In this document: in pieces, positions 46,976-58,407 of the stretch
How the letters are laid out: every line of letters begins with the position of its first letter
Position numbering within the stretch: position 1 is the first letter of the stretch
Assembly (NCBI GenBank): GCA_001724265.1
Contig: MEDY01000035.1
Location: 1 to 64,000, forward strand
Source: Rhizaria sp. SCN 62-66
Lineage: Eukaryota; Rhizaria, unplaced
Length of the DNA stretch: 64,000 nt
Direction of reading: 5' to 3'
Notes under the pieces: model-generated
The model's input: only the letters and a program-made list of their open reading frames with translations
The model's database searches: none
Told to the model about the DNA's origin: nothing
Made by a program: the position numbers and the translations under genes

Positions 46976-49900
46976 TTAATCATCGTAGCCCATGAGCCCA
47001 CCGTCACTCTCCGCCTCCTCTGGCCGTACATATCCCAGCTGTTCGTCCAGACGGACAGTGAGATTGCCTGCGCCCTCAATGCCCGCAAGTATGCGCCCGC
47101 CTCCGACACCCGCACTGCCGCCGCCGCGGCCGTTGGGACCCGCAGCGCGCGCTTCGTGCTCCGAGACTGCGGTCCACTGGGGACCGTTGGGGCAGGAGCA
47201 GCCGCGCTCGGGAATGCCGGGGCCGTACTTGGTGCAACCGACGCCGCACTGGGCGCAGATAAACCACGTGGTTATGGCAGTCTTGGTCAGCAGTCTACGT
47301 GGGATCAAAATTGCGAGAAAAAAAATAACATAAAACAGAAAGTGTGATGCAAGAGACAGCAAGCAGCGTCGTGAGGCATATCATATCAAATTTCATTGTG
47401 AAATGCGAGAAGAGAACTAAAATGGACGTACTTATGGTTGTTGTTGGCGCAGAAGATGGGTTTGAATGGGACCCACTTCTTGGGCACACCACACGTTGGG
47501 TCTGTAATATGACCAAAAAAAAGTGAAAATACACATTAACAAACATGAAACAAAGCGATTGGAAAGAAAATTAGCATGAATTACATATACATATTAGATT
47601 ACAAGATGAATAGTTAAAATTATTGAAGTTACAACGATAACGTACCTGAGCACTTAAAGAGCGTGGCCGTGCCCTGCGTCTTCTGCTTAAGTTTCTCCTC
47701 GAGAGCCTCGAGCCTCTCCGCGCGCGCCAGCTGCGCATCCAGCGTCTTAAACTGTTCGCTGCGCGCCACAGCCTTGTTCGCCTCACGCGTCGCAGTGCTA
47801 TGCGCTGCCAACCGTTCTGCTGGATCGTAACCAAACCGCGCGATCGCCTCAGCGCGCGCCGCTGCAGCCTCAGCCTCTTCCGCCGTCTGCGCGCGCGACG
47901 CAGTGCCAGCGGCGGTCGCAGTCGCAGTGGATTTGTCGCCCGTGTCAGCATCGGCGTCGGCGGGACGCGCGCTCTTGCTGGCAGCGGCCGCAGCTGGCAG
48001 CGTGGGGGGCGCGCGCTTGTAGACTGAAACACCGGACACACGCGCAGTCGATCCCCCAGGCTGCAGCGAAGAATCAACGCATGCGCCAGCAGACAGCGCC
48101 GCCGTCGCGCGCGCCACGGCCGCAGCAGCAGCCTCTGGAGTGGGACCAACAACGGGGCGTTGCGCTTCGTCAAGCATAGCCGAGTAAGACGCAGCTGCCA
48201 CTGCGGACGCGCCACCGCGCGCGCCAGTTGCTGAGCCGAATAACCTGCCGCCAAAAAGCGCCTTGGAAAGCGATAGGTTCGTTGCAAGCGCAGCGGCCGC
48301 AGGCGGACTCGACGCTTTCGCTGCTGCCGACGTCGCGGCAGGAGATGCGTTTGTGGTGGCAGAGGCTGTGGCGGAGGCAGCGGCAGCGCGCTGTGCCGCG
48401 AGCTTGGCGCGCGCGGCCTCGGCGGCAGCAACCTGTGCAGGTGTGGTATCAACCTCGTTTGTCGCCACATGCGAGGCCGAGGGCGACTGTGACGCAGTTT
48501 GCAAAGCGGGCACAAAGAACCCTGTTGGTGCAGGGCGTGAGACGCCGGAGAACGACGAGCCGTACAAAGAGCGGCGCGGCGCAGTTGCGTCAGGTAACGA
48601 CGCTGAGACCGGTTGAGTGGCGGTCTGCGACTGCGACTGGGACTGGCACTGTGATTGGGAATGTGTCTGTGGTTGTGGTGTGTGCGTTTGCGACTGAGAC
48701 CGTGAGACCGCGGGCGACGCGGCAGGACTCACTGCAGTAGCGCTGCTGCCACTGCTTTCACGGTCGTGTTGACGCAGCACCGCGGCGCGCGCGGCAGCGG
48801 CTGAGGGCTGCGAGTTTGCGTGCGGCGGCAGCGTGCGCAGCCCAGGTGCCTCACTCAGAAGATCCGGCGTGCCCGCGGTCGGCGCCGCGCCCGCGACGAC
48901 GAACCGACTCAACGTGCTGTTGTCCGCGCCGGCAGTGGAGACAGTCGCAATTGTACGCATCGTCGCGGTCACGGTGCCCGTCACCGCCGCGGCGGATGCA
49001 GCACCGACCGAGTGCCGGCGGTACAGCGAGCCCGCAGACGAAGCAGAACTACTGGCAGTGCCGCTCTTTTGACTCGCGCCGGCAGTGGTGGCGGGAGCGG
49101 GGCCGAGATCTGCGAGTGTGAGCCGGCGCGGTGCTTCACCTGCCGCGCCAGTGCGTGCGGCCAAGTCAGCGGCGACTGCGCGCATGACACTTTGTGCACC
49201 GCGTGACTGCAGGCGCGCCAGAGCCAGTCCGCCAGCTACTGTCGACTCAGTAGCGGCCTGTGAAGCCGCAACAGAGACAGACGCAGGAGCTGAAGCGGTG
49301 GAGGATGAACGAGCAGGAGAAGCAGATGCCAACGATGACGACGATGATGATGAAGATGTAGTCATGGTTGGCTTCAAACTCGTTGTGTTCGCTGCAGTTG
49401 GAGGCTGCGGGCCAGCAACAGCCGCAGCGCTCGCATCCTTGTTCTCACCGCTTTCAGCTTTGCAGCTAATGCCGTGATGCATTGGCTCCCCCTGCTTGGC
49501 GGAAGCCGACGCTGTTTTGTCTGCTGTTGCTGTTGCTGTTGCAGCGGCTACAGCGGCTGCGCGCTCTTTGTCGGCGCGCACCGCAGCGGGCACCAGCGCC
49601 TGCGCAACTGCGGCAACAACGTCGAAATCAGCGAGCGCTGTGGCACGCGCCGCACGGGCCGCGCGCGAGTCACCGGCGGGCAGCTAAACGCCCGCAGCGG
49701 CTGCGTGGCGCGAAAACAGCGACGGCGCCGACGGGCCCTGCTCCAGAGCGTCGGCGGCGCCGGCGCGCTGAGCTGCGACTCGCGCGCGCGCGACCTCCGC
49801 CTGTTGCTCGACAGGCAGCTGCGTCACCAACCCACCGACACCGCCAGCAGCGGCACCAGCGTGCGATCGACTGCTGAGAGTGGCGGCGTTGCTGTCGTTG

Positions 49901-51378
49901 TCGTTGTCAGCGGCAGCGGCAGCGGTGGCGGGGGAGTTGTGGTCGTCCTCGTGTTCCGACTCCTCGTGTTCCGACTCTTCGTCTGAGCCGAAAAGCTGGT
50001 CCACGGCGGCAGCAGCGGCGTCGCGGCGGCGGGTTGCGGCGGCAGCGTCCTCCGCAATCGAAGCAGCAAGCGCGAACGCGAATTCGTCCTCGGCTGCGAC
50101 GCCCGATGCAGCGGCGCGGGCCAACGCAGCGGCGCCCGAGGCAGCTGCAGTGTTGCGGCCACCTTTCATAGTCGCGGTCGCCGCAGCGGCGCGGGCCGCC
50201 TCGGTAGGCCGCGCTGCAGACGCAGACGCAGACGATGGAGGCTGAGTCGAAACAGAGGAATTGGAGGCAGAGGTGACTGAGACGCCCGATCCAGCTCGGA
50301 AGGATCCGATGTTAACAGGCGCTGACGAAGGATTATACAGCTGCGGGCGCGCTTGCGATGCGTGTGAAAGCGCATTCTTCGTGTGCTCCAGACACATGAG
50401 CTCGCGCCTGTCCTTGTTGTTAAGCCAGACAGAGCAGCGGGAGACTGCTTCGCGGCCCCGCATAGAGCCAGTGCACTGTGACAAGTCACTCGCAGTGCCT
50501 ACCAGGAGCACTTGACGCGGGAATTTGACCGTGAGCGCATAGCCGACGCGGACAAAGTCGGGCGGCGCGTGTTGCTGGTACCCGGGCACGTGCGGCTCAC
50601 GGCGGACGACTTCGGCGCCGCCAAAGACCAGTAGCGAGCCTGTTTTGACTGAGAGCAGGGGCTCGACCGCGCCGTCGACTAGCATGACCGAGACAAGGCG
50701 GCGATCCATGTCAAACACACGCCACGTCGTGTAGGGCTTGCCGTACTGCGAGCTCTTGACGTCGCCTTTGCTGTAGAGCACGCCGAACGTCGCCCAGCCA
50801 GCCAGTGCGCGTTCAGGGCGGACTTCACTCAGAGGCACGACCGTAACACCCTTGAGCTGCGCGGCGAGCGCGTCTTCGGAAACAAGCCGCGCATGCACGC
50901 GCACGCCCGTGCTGGCGTCCACGCGCGCATCGGCGGGGGCCGCGGGGACGGAGACCACGGGCGCGGCCATCGGCGCGGTCGCGACGGCCGAAGCACCGCT
51001 GCGGAGAGTGCTGCCGCCACTGCCGCCGGAGTGCCAGTGAGGTGACAGCAGCGCGGGCGCGCGGGAGCGCTGCTTGGCGGCTGCGGCCTCGCCCAACGCC
51101 TGCACACCGCCCGTCTTCGTAGCATAGGCGTTCATCTTGTCGCGCGCAGCAACCACGCTTGCGGGCAAGGGCTTCGAAGACTTTGCAGAAGGACCTGAGC
51201 CACCGGAGGGCTTCTGGTCGGGCTCATCGTCCGCCTCGCTCATCATCACCGTCGACCGCGCGCCAAGACGCGCACCAGCCATGAAAGCAGCGGCCTTTTG
51301 TGCCGGAGTAAGATTCGCCGGCTTCCCGGCTGCAGAGACGCCCGCGCCGGAAGAGGGCGGGAGCTTGCCAGAAGACAT
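46976..51378 (-). CDS. MCM10: DNA replication factor Mcm10 (three exons, in-frame TAG)
   Basis: Predicted 1373-residue Mcm10, which helps activate the CMG helicase and recruits polymerase alpha at origins. Exons on the minus strand: 51378-47646, 47501-47432 and 47294-46976 (4122 nt, in frame). The conserved core is at about residues 194-342: an OB fold (WATFGVLYSKGD...TTWRVFDMD...VSVMLVDG, then KFPRQVLLVGTASDLSQC) directly followed by a CCCH zinc finger with C302, C315, C329 and H332. The C-terminal zinc-binding part is split over exons 1-3: LFKCSDPTCG, then FICAQCG and CSCPNG. Both introns (144 and 137 nt) begin GTACGT. A TAG at 49684-49686 (codon 565) interrupts exon 1 while coding character and frame continue on both sides. 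The middle is low-complexity Ala/Ser/Gln. ATG at 51378, ten bases after TAACCAG; TAA stop. Confidence 0.87.
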
Positions 51379-51863
51379 GCTCAGCCGTCTGGTTAAAAGT
51401 AAGGATATCGAGGCATAAACAATTTGTGGGAATACATAAAAGAATTCAATGGTAGATCTTTCAAAATATTCTTAAGAAATAACAATGATAATACTATTAA
51501 CGGACGATGCCATGCATCTTGACTGAGCGATTCACAGCTGCTGCGCCATCGTCTGCGCGCGAACCGCAGTCTCCGACCATCACCACGAAAGCGTGTCTCA
51601 AGTTGTCAGAACAGTCACGTCTTTCTCATGCTGAAAGCTGTTTTAGCTGCTCTTGTTACCTGTAAAGCTTTTGAGTAAATTATGATCGGCTTGTTTATTG
51701 ACCCGGATCCCAATCATTCACAGACTTTAGACCTACATCAACGTCGAACAATCACAACTGTCAGCTGCGGTAGTGGACATACATTTTCCTTAAAATATTA
51801 TCAAATTCCCCCGTCGCTTTGCCCTGCGCGCTGCCCGTTGCCTTCACGCTGTGCGCGCGGCTC
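51379..51863. other. Spacer between Mcm10 and the Nudix-like gene
   Basis: Promoter side of Mcm10 (-) and 3' flank of the Nudix-like gene (-). AT-rich; nothing else seen. Confidence 0.4.
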
Positions 51864-54259
51864 TTACAACTTCTGTGGTCGGCTGGGCGTGTGCGGGCTA
51901 CCGTCTACCACTAGATCTGGTGACACGGCGCGCAGGCGGTCGATAAAGTAAGCACGCATCTCGCGCTGTGCCAACTGTTTCAGCAACAGCATTGACAGTC
52001 GCAGCACGTTGCCATCCACGTCTTTCACCATTACCCGCTGGGATTTCTTGGTACTACTACCATTAAGCTTATGAAAGACACTCCTGTTCTTCGTTTTACC
52101 CACATCTGCGCGTTTAGTGCTTACCTGAGAGATGACATGGTGCTCGACATCGTGAATCATTGACGCATACTTGCCTCCCTGAAAGAGACGATGAGCTGCT
52201 TCAAAGTCCTCTGCGCCAAACGCGCTCCCAGGTGGTGCTATGACATGTGGGAGTCCCGCGATGTCAGCCGCTTGACAAATCCACTTACTTGTACTCAGCA
52301 GGGTGGCAACAGGCACCCAACGCACGGCGACAGTCTGGCCCTTGATGGCCCAGTATGGATTTTCTGCGACGTTTTTGCTCAGCTCCGGCGACGCCATTGC
52401 GTCTGCCCGGAGTGCGCGGTGCAGCACAGGCAGTCCGCGAAGAACAGCTGGCATCGGTGGTGACTCGTGTTGCTCTCTCGCAAGTCCCTTCGCGATATAT
52501 TTCCGAAGCTGCGGTCCCGGTGGCAACTGCCTCGTTGGATGAAACAAAGTTGGTGTGCGTGGTTGCGCAGACACGCACACAGGCCACACAGTTGCAGGAA
52601 CAGCATTTTGGGATAGTTTTGCGCCCTCAACGCGCGCACGCGCCAGCGTCCGACCCAATTCGCTTACCGTCGTCTCCGCCGCCGCAATTGCGGAGGCCGA
52701 GACAAGCGCGGGCACAAGGACCGGATTGATTCCCCTTGCTTCAACTGCACCCTGAGTGCCTTCAATGGCGCCGTCTCCACCTTCCGCAGATTGATATACT
52801 GCCGACGAAAAGTCGCGGTCAATGTCGATCACGTGCGCAAGCATCTTCATGTCTTTGAGCCACACCACAGCGTGGCCCGCTGCGGCAGCCGCGGCGCGCG
52901 CGGTCGCCGCGCTTAACTCGCGCGAGCTCCACGCATGTGGAGAGAAGGGCCGTACAGGGGCGTCAGCAGCGTCGACCAGAGTGAGCATTGCATGCTCAGG
53001 AGGCAGTACCTCGTCAATGTGGGTCAGCCACTGCGCCGACGTCCTCACGCGCGACACGAGGGGCGTGCCTTGCGATTGCGCGGCAGCGGCGGTCAGACCG
53101 CTTTCAGAGTCAGACTCGCCCCCACTCTCACACTCAACCTCTACGTCTCGGAAATAGCCTTCACAGCCGTCTTCACTCTAGCTCTCGCTCTCCCCCTCAC
53201 CCTCACGTTCGCTGCCGCTCTCCTGGTCACTCTGACTTCCTGCGCCGTCGCGGTCGCCACAGTCTGTGGTCGCCGTAGTTGGAACAGTAGCGTCAGCACC
53301 GTCTGCGCTACCCCCTGCAGCAGGTCTAGGAGCGCCCTTCGCGCGCACGTACTCGCGCATCACGGCCATGCGCACCGCGTCAGACGCAGCAAACGCCGCG
53401 CCGCCCGACATCAACCCAGTTTCGCGGCGCACGTGCGGCGACAGCAGGTCCATTGCTTCAGCATTAAACTTGCGCAGGGCCGTGTACAGTGACGTTGGAT
53501 CGCTCGGGTGGCGGCTGCCGCCGGCTAGTACAGCAAACAGAGAGCTCCTCGACTTGTCTCTCTTGCTAGTTATGTCTTCGCGCGGTTCAAGTGCAACAAG
53601 TGCACATAGTCCCGCCCCAGGCAATACCGCAAGTGGAAGTACGCCCGCGCTGGCGTAGGTCACCTCTTCAACAGCTTGTGCAGCGAGAGGACGCAAGTAA
53701 CTACTGCGACACGGAAATTTCTTAGGAAGCTATACAGCAAAAGGCAGCGCATCTGGCGTAGGATTTAACGCCAGCAGACCCCCGTGATCATTTGTTGCAG
53801 TCTGCAGTGCCTAAGCCGCAGTGACGGCCGCTGCAATTGAGCTAGCCACAGGGTTTGCAACGAATAGGTTATTGTGCAGCCCGGGCGGTATTTCTCAAGC
53901 ACCGCTTGAGGGCTCAGGACAGAGTTATCAACGCTTGTGATAAAGCAGCAGCCATCATCAGACTTGCGCGTGGATCTGCTCTGCTTTTTCCGACGGCCAG
54001 AAGGTGTTCCAGGTTGGCTGGAGACTCCTGTCCGCGCCGGATGGCCTTTAGCGGCGGGGTGGTTGCTATCGCCCGATTGCAGGACCACTGCGGCGTCGCT
54101 AGCGACAACGTTCTCAGCAGGTGTTAGACCCAAAAGTTGAGCGACATGGAGATTAATCTTCTAAAGTTGGCATTTAAGACAGTTGAGGCTGCTGCTTTCA
54201 CTACACTCTGCGCAACAGCTCTGAACCACAGCAAAGCCCTTGCTCCCAGATAAAGCCAT
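51864..54259 (-). CDS. Cys-rich, degenerate Nudix-like protein; four in-frame TAG and one frame break
   Basis: An unrecognised protein of roughly 800 residues. From the ATG at 54259 it starts with a cysteine cluster (SCCAECS...NCLKCQL) and a basic segment (GRRKKQSRSTRK). After a frame change it has a segment resembling a Nudix fold (YASAGVLPLAVLPG, then FAVLAGGSRHP...LRKFNAEAMDLL), in which the Nudix-box glutamates are largely replaced (RKFNAEA instead of REUxEE); hydrolase activity is doubtful. The rest is acidic (SEREGEGESES) then mixed, ending RPQKL and TAA. In-frame TAG lie at 54161-54163, 53811-53813, 53730-53732 and 53178-53180, with plausible coding on both sides of each. The first 120 or so codons are in one frame and the remainder in another; the switch must lie between about 53768 and 53894, with no GTNCGT intron there. 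It could be a sequence error, a real frameshift or early decay. GC content is lower than in the neighbours. Confidence 0.55.
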
Positions 54260-55766
54260 AGTGATAGGAGACTATAAGCGAAGAAACTGGACGGAAGAAG
54301 CAAAACAAACATCGAAAAAATGTCAATGAATCCAAATATTGCACAATCAGCTCCTAAGACAATCCGACTAAGTCACAATACGTCACATAACTTTGCAGTT
54401 TGCCTACTTCGACCGGTAACTTTGACGAGCATATCTCAGAGATTCAGTCAAAGCTTGAGTGTTGTGTAAAATGCATTGGAAATAAAATGTCGTGAATACA
54501 ATGCTACTACAAGTAGTACCTCGTTAATGAGGTTTTCACTTCATCTAACACATTTTGTTTGACGAGGACCAGTTGGTCCTCGTCAAACAAAATGTGTTAA
54601 TTCTCTGGACTCACGTCACCACGACGAGAGAGGTTCACAAAAAATCGACGCAATCAACTGAGAACCGGTTGATAACATCAAGAATTAGCCATAGAAATGC
54701 AGTTTTATGACAAATAATATAGTCGTCAGTATGAAAATAAGTTTAGTTTTGACAAAGGCTTTTGCTCTAACCCTAATAACCATCATATTGTATAACTGTT
54801 CAGCCATATACTACACTTTGATGAGTGTCTGTGCTACTTTAAGTCATCATGTGCGAAAATAATTTTTATTATGGAGTTCGTTTGCTATACTGTGACAGAA
54901 ATGTAACTTTTTTGTCTCGATCGTAAAAAGTCCTGGAGTAACTGACTTATAAACTCGATAGTGCGTCGATAGGCGGCTTAAAGATGAGAAAAAGCGTGGC
55001 ATACAAGGTGAAATTCGTCATACAATTGCATATTGGTTGGTGTATTATACAAGCATAACCCATGTGTTCAAGCGCTGATATTGCAATTTTTTGAAGAGAA
55101 ACCAAGATATAGGCGCACGAATCACGCCCACTTGTATGCGCAACGCAACTCTGGTCACGTGTGAAGTTTGAAGTAGATATCTCTGCGTAAACAAAGATTT
55201 GTGAAGTCAATTTTGAATGGAAGATGCTTTATTAATCACTAGATTTGAATCCTGATTTATAGTTGATATGTCTTTTTGACAGACTTGAAAATCATTTTAG
55301 GCGATAAAAAATCGGATCGTCAGAAATCAGAAAGAGTTCCGCGGTCATCACAGCCACCAGAAGTTTCACCATGCGACGTGACCTGTGGCAGTGTGGCTGG
55401 AGAGGCGGGCTGTTTACAAGTGCACGGCATAAAATTCATCGTGAAGTAGGAAACTACGAAGATTCTACGAACATTCAAGAGATATTCAACACAGATATAT
55501 TTGTACACGTGCGCCTTCTGCCTTCTGTTATGAACATGTATCAGGCAAAGTTGACGAGATGGGAAGGGAGGCTGGCCGTTGCGTTCGGCTTGCTTCTTCC
55601 CGGGGGAATGGGAAAGACCCGCGTCGCGTTTATTTGGAACTGTGTTATAACTTGAAGAAACTGCTTGAACACGTGTTTTTACATTGTATTTATTGCACCT
55701 TACTCACCCTGCCAACCAAAAACATATTTTTCCCGCGCCCTCGCACCGCAGACCAGACCTCTCTCG
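54260..55766. other. Largest spacer in the window
   Basis: AT-rich divergent region between the Nudix-like gene (-) and protein B (+). It contains a cluster of inverted repeats at 54505-54599 (listed separately). A 94-codon frame at 55371-55655 (+) has no recognisable motif. The final 40 bases before 55767 are pyrimidine-rich and include CACCGCAG. Confidence 0.45.
54546..54599. repeat. Perfect 26-bp inverted repeat, 2-nt loop
   Basis: Left arm 54546-54571 and right arm 54574-54599 are exact reverse complements separated by GT. Two smaller palindromes stand directly upstream: tactac-aa-gtagta at 54505-54518 and acctc-gttaat-gaggt at 54518-54533. No transposase or coding sequence is attached. 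Confidence 0.9.
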
Positions 55767-57737
55767 ATGTCGGCCTCCCCTCCTTCCTACCCGGCGGACC
55801 TCCCACAGGGCTGGGAGCGCAGCACTGACAAGTGGGGCCGCGAGTTTTACATCGACCACAACACAGGCCGCACCCAGTGGGAGCGTCCCCAGTCCACGGA
55901 GACCGTCGACAAGCCCACCGCGCCTCCCGCCTACCAGGACGTCAGCCAAGCCCCGCCGTACCAAGCGGGCTCCTTCGCGGTCGACCCTTCCCTCGCTGGA
56001 TCCACCGCAAGCTCCGGCAGCGCGCCCCCGCAGCTGCAGCAGTACCCACAGCCCGGTTATCTCCCCGGTCAGCCTCTGCAGCTAAACATCGCCCCCGTCG
56101 CCCCCGTCGCGCCCGGCGGTCCGATCATCCTCCAAGTCGCCGGCGCTGGCATGCTCGCGGTCGGCGACACGGCCTACACCGCCGGGCAAAGTGACCCGTC
56201 GCTGGCCCCCGGCGCTCCCACCGCGCAGCCCCAATCCACGCGCGATACGCTTGCTCCTGGGTACTCGGCGGTGAACGACGCGCTCGAGCCCTTCGCGTTC
56301 GAGCGTCTCGGCTTTCTCTCGGCCTGCGCGCGCGGATTGGAAACGTACCCTATCGCGTGCGCGCTAACGCTGGTGACGCTGCTGCTCTTTGCCGGGTTTG
56401 CTGTGTTGCTGGCCGTCATGCTAAACACGGAGACAGATTATTGGGGCGACCACGATCTGTCGTACCTCCCCGGTATCATCATCTGCGGCATGTTTGGCTT
56501 CATGACGTACATCGTCAACTGCTCGGTGCACTTGGCCGCTGTGCCGTGCTGCGACGGATGCTGCTTCTACAACGGCACCAAGCCTTCGCTGTCCCGCAAC
56601 CGCGCGCGCGCGGCGCCGCAGGCCAACGCGCATAACGCCACTTCCCTCTTCGGCGGCGCTGGAGGCGGTCCCTTCAACGGCGGGTTCGCCATCAACAACG
56701 GCCGCGGGCAGCAGGCAAACCGCACGCCGTGCATGCCGAAGTACCGCGACTGGTTCAACGCGCACATGTCGGAGGCCGGAACGTACCGCGATTTGGAGGA
56801 TTACCTCGATGAGACGCGCACGGCACGCATGACCCTGAGTGCGCGTGTGCGCTGCTTTGCGTCGGAGCAGGGCCCCATGATGTCGTGGGCGCGCATCAAC
56901 GTCACCTACATGTCCGTCAGATGATAACTCTCATTTTCTCGCGATTTTATTTCAGCTGTTTAGATTGTTTTGATTCTTTGATTCTTGTTCTCATTTGCTT
57001 GATTGTGCTAATATTTCCGTTGTTTTCTTGTTTTTCTTGTAGTGCTGAGACCCCGCTGACGATCGCGTCGGCGCGCGACACCACGATTTCGTCCGAAGAT
57101 CTCCGCACGTGGCTGCGCGAGCAGGCCCGTGGTGACACGTTCCTGGCTACTCTTGACCACACATTCGACGCGACGCCGCAGAGTCGCGATGTGCTCAATG
57201 CGGTGTGCACGCATTACCAGGGCGTTATGGCGTCGGTTGCGACCTCGTCTAGCGCGTGGATCGAGTTCGAGCCCCTGGTCGCGCCCGTCAAGGGCACGTT
57301 TATCGTCAGTGAGGTGCGTTTCTGGAGGAACAGCTCTTCGTGCTATCTTACAATGTGCTGTAAACTTCGTGTTTTCTCATTTGAAGCGATATATTGATTA
57401 TTTTTAAAGTGAACTGTATGGGTCAAGACTATTTTAAGGCGTTTATGTTGGATAATCTTACTCACAATGCGATCTTTGCGACTTGGTTGTTTTCTTTGCT
57501 ATCATTGCTTTTGCACCGTGACAGAACTCGGGCGGTTCATTTTACGTCTCGTGCATGCGCTCATGCTGGTGCCCGACGTTCGCGGTCATGTTCTGCTGTG
57601 TGCCGTGCTACGCCGGTTTGTGGCACTGGGTGCCGCGCGTCCGTGTGGGCTCACGCAAGCTTATCAATGTCGCACCTCCGATCCTTGAGTCGGACCCCAG
57701 CCGTCTCCGCATCATTGGCCGCATGCAGGTCGCGTGA
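55767..57737 (+). CDS. WW-domain TMEM151-like membrane protein (paralogue B), three exons
   Basis: Predicted 542-residue paralogue of the protein at 1075-2682. Exons: 55767-56911, 57043-57313 and 57525-57737, in frame. Domain order: WW domain at about residues 10-42 (LPQGWERS...REFYIDH...WERP), a proline-rich segment with PPAY and PPYQ motifs, two hydrophobic helices at about 198-222 and 232-258, a TMEM151-like soluble region, and a Cys-rich hydrophobic C-terminus (FAVMFCCVPCYAGLWHW). The first intron (131 nt) starts GTCCGT; this donor restores RINVTYIAETP, which lines up with RTVVTYRGSK of paralogue A. The second (211 nt) starts GTGCGT. The RanBP2 finger of paralogue A is absent. ATG at 55767, fifteen bases after CACCGCAG. 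TGA stop; AATAAA at 57970-57975 may be its polyadenylation signal. Function unknown. Confidence 0.8.
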
Positions 57738-58407
57738 ACACAGCGCAATACCTCACTTTATCAACCTCGCGCGACATGGTCCGCTTTCTGGGCCCGTTCT
57801 TAGCTTACAGCACGAGATACGCCGTCCGGAACGCTGCGTTTGACGCCGCTTCGCGGGGGCAGGAACTCTTGTGACACGTGAGGAACCAGCCGTCAGAAAT
57901 GGAACAATAGTATGATCTATAGCATGTTTTTGCGACAACGAGCCAGCGAGATAGTTTTAAACTTGCTTAAATAAAGTTGTTTGTGTTTATCCAGCCCTCG
58001 GGAGGCTCATTTGACACGCAGCTGCCTTGTTCTCTGCTTCTCACCACAAACGATGCGAGTTTAGACCCATGAAGGCGGTCGAAGAGTCGGACATTCTCTG
58101 AGAGGCTCGAACGCTGGTTCTGAATCCGTCGTGCCGCTTGCGGGCGCATCAGCTGCATGGTATACACGAGTATAATCTAATTTTTAATTTCATATTGCGC
58201 GAGTCGCACATCTACTCTGTTCCCGGAGGGTGCAATCAAGGCACCCGCGCCCTGCCAAATGCAACTTCACAAGGCTTCTTCAAAATGAGTACCACACAAT
58301 TGTTTTGCATCCTATGCGAAAGATGCAACAACAGCACACTAGAAAGGCGTCTTATCTTACCATTAACTTTCTTTTATTTTCATTACACTTGCCCTTTTCT
58401 CTCCAGC
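57738..58407. other. Spacer between protein B and NCA2
   Basis: 3' flank of protein B, with AATAAA at 57970-57975, then the NCA2 upstream region. It ends in a long pyrimidine tract and CTCTCCAG one base before the NCA2 ATG. No gene seen. Confidence 0.45.

Noticed and set aside
53860-53900. A 20-nt mini-intron (GTTGCA...GCTAG) to explain the frame change in the Nudix-like gene
   Set aside because: It would restore frame arithmetically, but it is far shorter than the 115-215 nt introns seen here and lacks the GTNCGT donor.
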